NCBI GenBank assembly: GCA_945861315.1
Contig: CAMAUB010000057.1
Coordinates: 1-7,893 of the forward strand
Source of the DNA: Chlamydia trachomatis
GTDB lineage: Bacteria > Chlamydiota > Chlamydiia > Chlamydiales > JAAKFR01
Reading direction: 5' to 3'
DNA: 7,893 nt
Each line of letters starts with the position of its first letter. Position 1 is the stretch's first letter. Made by a program: the position numbers and the translations under genes. The notes beneath the pieces were generated by a model. That model was not told the origin of the DNA and searched no databases. It saw nothing but the letters and a program-made list of their open reading frames with translations. Positions 5,554 to 7,893 of this stretch are shown piece by piece.

Positions 5554-6150
5554 ATGGCAAAAGAAAAAGAAGATGCGGTTGAGACGTTCAAATCTCTTGA
5601 TGATAAAATTGATAGTGAAATTCTTAAAGCGCGACGCATCCTTTTTGCTGATGCCGTTGATAGTGATACAGCACGCGATGCCATTCGAAAAATTTGGTAT
5701 TTAGAACTCATAGATCCAGGCAAACCCATATTATTTGTTATCAATAGCCCAGGTGGATCAATCGATTCTGGTTTCTCTATTTGGGATACCGTTCAAATGA
5801 TCACCTCTCCAGTTCTTACACTTGTTGCTGGACTAGCTGCTTCGATGGGTTCTGTTCTAAGCCTTTGTGCTCAGAAGGGGAAACGCTTTGCAACACCTAA
5901 CTCACGCATTATGGTGCATCAACCCAGAATTGGCGGCCCAATGACTGGACAAGCTTCGGACTTATTCATTCAAGCAGAAGAGATAATGAAAACAAAAGAT
6001 CAACTTGTTGCTCTTTATGTAGAAAAGACAGGAAAGAGTAAGAAGGAGATTGAAAAAGCGCTTGATCGCGATACCTGGCTCTCTGCTACGGAGGCAAAAA
6101 AATTTGGACTCATCGATGCCATTGCCACCTCCTTTGACGCTATCAAATAG
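5554..6150 (+). CDS. clpP: ATP-dependent Clp protease proteolytic subunit (ClpP1-type)
   Basis: This 198-residue cytosolic serine peptidase forms the chamber that degrades proteins delivered by ClpX or ClpC. The catalytic triad is present: S97 in GLAASMGS, H122 in MVHQP and D173 in the [10 protein letters not shown] motif. The INSPGGS strand (64-70), which shapes the oxyanion hole, is also present. No long propeptide is visible. The position directly after glyA and before dapF matches CT431 (ClpP1) of C. trachomatis. Chlamydiae have two ClpP paralogues that are reported to work together as a mixed complex. The spacing of 2 bases after glyA and the overlap with the start of dapF place it in the same transcript. 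Confidence 0.96.
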   Translation: MAKEKEDAVETFKSLDDKIDSEILKARRILFADAVDSDTARDAIRKIWYLELIDPGKPILFVINSPGGSIDSGFSIWDTVQMITSPVLTLVAGLAASMGSVLSLCAQKGKRFATPNSRIMVHQPRIGGPMTGQASDLFIQAEEIMKTKDQLVALYVEKTGKSKKEIEKALDRDTWLSATEAKKFGLIDAIATSFDAIK

Positions 6151-6820
6151 CCTCTATTCTGGTTCTGGAAACATCTTTGTGATGGCAGACCATCGCGAGG
6201 GAGGATCCATGCCCGATGTTGGTGATGCAGATGGAATCATCGTGCTTGAAAAGCCAGATTTCACCATGCGCACGATCAACCGAGATGGATCTGAGGCGAA
6301 AATGTGTGGCAATGGGCTGCGCTGCCTTATCCAATTTCTAATCGATTTGGGCATTCATAGGGATGTCTATCATGTGAACACCTTATCTGGGCAACTGCAA
6401 GGATGGGCTGAAAATAATGAGATCGTTGTCACACTTCCAAAACCAAGCCCCATCGAGCAGATCAAGGTTGATGACTATACATTTTTCTTTTTAACCGTTG
6501 GCGTCCCCCATGCGGTTTGCTTTGAGCCTATTGATGACTTCATTGCATTTGGTCAAAAATATGTTGCCCATCCCGCCTTTGGACCTGCTGGAACAAATGT
6601 CAACCACGCCACAATTCAAGGGGGTATTTTACACGTTCGTACCTTTGAAAGAGGCGTTGGAAAAGAAACAGGCGCTTGTGGAACAGGATGTTGCGCCTCT
6701 GCTATCGCCTCAAAACTTCCTTCACCTATTCGTGTTTTGACCTATTCAGAAGAAATTTTAACTCTTACACTTTCCCCTTTGACTTTACGGGGGAAAGTAT
6801 CTATAATCGGTTCATTATGA
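6116..6820 (+). CDS. dapF: Diaminopimelate epimerase, short form
   Basis: DapF converts LL- to meso-diaminopimelate for lysine and peptidoglycan precursors, without PLP, using two cysteines. Both are visible: C64 in KMCGNGLRC and C188 in TGACGTG. Also present are the substrate loop YSGSGN near 14-19, [21 protein letters not shown] and the [15 protein letters not shown] block with its ERG glutamate. The protein is 234 residues, against about 275 in the family: roughly 15 residues are missing before DGIIVLE, and it ends early (VSIIGSL) without the usual '..V..GE' tail. The usual GNDF motif reads GNIF, with I20 replacing Asp. The start is uncertain: ATG 6116 overlaps clpP by 35 bases, and TTG at 6122 or 6134 are alternatives. 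C. trachomatis DapF is reported also to racemise glutamate. The stop overlaps the next ATG as ATGA. Confidence 0.93.
   Translation: MPLPPPLTLSNSLYSGSGNIFVMADHREGGSMPDVGDADGIIVLEKPDFTMRTINRDGSEAKMCGNGLRCLIQFLIDLGIHRDVYHVNTLSGQLQGWAENNEIVVTLPKPSPIEQIKVDDYTFFFLTVGVPHAVCFEPIDDFIAFGQKYVAHPAFGPAGTNVNHATIQGGILHVRTFERGVGKETGACGTGCCASAIASKLPSPIRVLTYSEEILTLTLSPLTLRGKVSIIGSL
6769..6798 (+). promoter_or_regulatory. 9-bp inverted repeat over the -35 region of the UPF0158 promoter
   Basis: ACTTTCCCC (6769-6777) and GGGGAAAGT (6790-6798) are perfect reverse complements separated by 12 bases. The -35 hexamer TTGACT (6779-6784) sits in the loop between them. This geometry suits a dimeric repressor or other DNA-binding protein. 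In the dapF mRNA the same bases would form a hairpin just before the stop codon, but no T-tract follows, so a terminator is unlikely. Confidence 0.5.
6779..6807 (+). promoter_or_regulatory. Near-consensus promoter within the dapF 3' end
   Basis: TTGACT (6779-6784, 5 of 6) and TATAAT (6802-6807, 6 of 6) are separated by 17 bases, the strongest sigma-70-type match in the window. Transcription should start near 6814, only about 3 bases before the UPF0158 ATG at 6817. Confidence 0.65.
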
Positions 6821-7836
6821 GTTATCCCAAAGCACAAAACCCCCTTCTACTAAGAGCGCATCGCTTGATGGATGCTTTTGCCAAGTCAGATGATGAGCGC
6901 GACTTTTATCTTGATAAAGTTGAGGGCTTTATTGTCTATATTGATCTCGATAAGAGCCATGAAGACTATGATGCACTGCAGCAAGAGCTAAACATGCATC
7001 CAGATCGCTACTGCTTGATCCCAAAGCTCACCTTTTATGAGGTGAAGAAGATCATGGAAGGATTTGTGAATGAAAAAGTTTATGACATTGATACCAAAGA
7101 AAAACTCCTTGATATCATTGGTGCAAAGGAAGCTCGCGAGCAATTCCTTGAATTTGTCTATGACAACGATGCAGAGCTTGAGAAATGGCAGCAATATTAT
7201 CTAGAACGCTCACGCGTGCGCATCATTGAGTGGCTCCGTCAAAATGCTTTTGAATTTGTTTTCGAGGAAGATCTTGAACTACTGCCTCCTATTTTGGAAA
7301 AAATCAAAGTCAATCTTTTTGAATCAAAAGTTGCAAAAGATATCCAGCAAGCACGCGCAACTCTTATGGCCAAAGCAAAGACTTACTATTCAAATGAGGC
7401 TCTTAACCCAAGACCTAAAAGAGGTCGTCCGCCTAAACAAGTAGCAAAAGTAGAAATCGACACTCCTATCTCCAGTGATATTTATACACAAGTTCCAAAT
7501 AGTGTGCGCCGTTTCCTCTACCTTCCAGACATTGCATCTGCAGCTGCCATCACTTTCTCTGAAAAGTATGATACAGAAGCTGATTTTCTTGAACATATGC
7601 GTGGAAATAGCCGTACAGAAGCTGAGAACCAACTCGAAGCAATTTCAGAAAAATTTGCCTCCTTGAAAAAACTCTCTACCAAGCTTGGAATAGCAGAGAG
7701 TCTACCCTCATTTGATGACGACGATGAAGATGAGGATGATATTTTCACACCTAAAAAGCGCACACACAGTCCCAAGAAAACGATCAACGTTGAACCTATG
7801 GCTCCAAGAAGGCGGGGTAGGAAGCCCAAATCATGA
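6817..7836 (+). CDS. UPF0158 family protein (CT429-like) with AT-hook-like motifs
   Basis: This 339-residue protein of unknown function matches CT429 of C. trachomatis (UPF0158 family) in content and in its place after dapF. The conserved domain covers about 20-180: DFYLDKVEGFIVYIDL, CLIPKLTFYEVKKIMEGFV, then FLEFV, the WQQYYLERSRVRIIEWLRQN helix and the LELLPPILE segment. Beyond this core come two AT-hook-like motifs, PKRGRPPK at 200-207 and PRRRGRKPK at 330-338 (the very C-terminus), an acidic run at 300-308 and a basic Lys/Thr/Ser/Pro stretch at 312-321. This suggests DNA binding or nucleoid association, as an inference only. There are no membrane segments. The ATG at 6817 overlaps the dapF stop by four bases; M18 (6868) is an alternative start. 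It appears to have its own strong promoter and almost no 5' leader, besides read-through from dapF. Confidence 0.9.
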   Translation: MSYPKAQNPLLLRAHRLMDAFAKSDDERDFYLDKVEGFIVYIDLDKSHEDYDALQQELNMHPDRYCLIPKLTFYEVKKIMEGFVNEKVYDIDTKEKLLDIIGAKEAREQFLEFVYDNDAELEKWQQYYLERSRVRIIEWLRQNAFEFVFEEDLELLPPILEKIKVNLFESKVAKDIQQARATLMAKAKTYYSNEALNPRPKRGRPPKQVAKVEIDTPISSDIYTQVPNSVRRFLYLPDIASAAAITFSEKYDTEADFLEHMRGNSRTEAENQLEAISEKFASLKKLSTKLGIAESLPSFDDDDEDEDDIFTPKKRTHSPKKTINVEPMAPRRRGRKPKS

Positions 7837-7873
7837 TAACGACCACATATAGTCGATTAAATCCGGAATGATA

Positions 7874-7893
7874 ATTTTGACGCAGGTCAAAAT
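7874..7893. repeat. Small inverted repeat at the window edge
   Basis: ATTTTGAC (7874-7881) and GTCAAAAT (7886-7893) are perfect reverse complements around a 4-base loop, starting 37 bases after the UPF0158 stop codon. It could be part of a weak terminator or an operator; sequence beyond the edge is needed to tell. Bases 7837-7873 show nothing else. Confidence 0.4.

Noticed and set aside
6050..6115. Earlier DapF start at 6050
   Set aside because: It would overlap clpP by 101 bases and add residues that resemble nothing in DapF; ATG 6116 sits closer to the conserved YSGSGN segment.
6676..6816. 47-residue N-terminal extension of the UPF0158 protein
   Set aside because: It lies wholly inside dapF in another frame, and the promoter at 6779-6807 lies downstream of that start.
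7518..7829. Minus-strand 103-codon open frame opposite the UPF0158 gene
   Set aside because: Its Ser-run is the antisense of the acidic GAT/GAC/GAA tract; no start signal and fully inside a well-supported gene.
1..7893. CRISPR array, insertion sequence, prophage or defence genes
   Set aside because: No regularly spaced repeats, transposase, integrase or phage-like proteins were seen on either strand.

Overview
The window looks like chromosomal DNA of a member of the Chlamydiae, probably an 'environmental' lineage (Parachlamydia/Waddlia-like) rather than Chlamydia itself. The main evidence is gene order: glyA, clpP, dapF and a UPF0158 protein lie in the same order and strand as CT432-CT431-CT430-CT429 of C. 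trachomatis. In addition, GlyA carries the chlamydia-style extra segment, there is a homologue of the chlamydial zinc-ribbon coiled-coil protein CT398 (CdsZ), and both the RNase P RNA and the tRNA have features that fit chlamydiae. The exact genus cannot be fixed by reading alone.

Layout. 1-179 (-): 5' part of prs, cut by the window edge. 180-307: leader/trailer region with a GC-rich, foldable island. 308-379 (-): tRNA-Gln(UUG). 380-619: AT-rich divergent spacer. 620-1891 (+): a compact glgA. 1824-2402 (-): an unrecognised 192-residue protein whose 3' end overlaps the 3' end of glgA. 2443-2799 (-): RNase P RNA gene rnpB. 2796-3587 (-): cdsZ/CT398 homologue, whose stop codon lies inside the rnpB P1 helix. 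3588-3820: divergent promoter region holding a remarkable 80-bp inverted-repeat element. 3821-7836 (+): a tight five-gene run made of a small beta-sandwich-like protein, glyA, clpP, dapF and a UPF0158 protein. 7837-7893: start of an intergenic region with a small inverted repeat at the very edge.

How the genes fit together. The plus-strand run joins one-carbon/serine metabolism (GlyA), proteolysis (ClpP) and the lysine/peptidoglycan precursor step (DapF). In chlamydiae GlyA and DapF are reported to double as sources of D-alanine and D-glutamate, so the pair may serve peptidoglycan synthesis. The UPF0158 gene ends the run. It seems to have its own near-consensus promoter inside dapF, overlaid by a 9-bp inverted repeat that could be an operator, and it encodes two AT-hook-like motifs and an acidic tract. 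The minus-strand unit combines a type III secretion/sigma-54-associated protein, RNase P RNA and an uncharacterised Cys-containing protein.

No mobile element with a transposase, no CRISPR array and no defence system is visible. The points most worth attention are the 80-bp inverted repeat, the two apparently leaderless genes, the rnpB/cdsZ overlap, the operator-like hairpin at the UPF0158 promoter, and the GC-rich structured island next to the tRNA.
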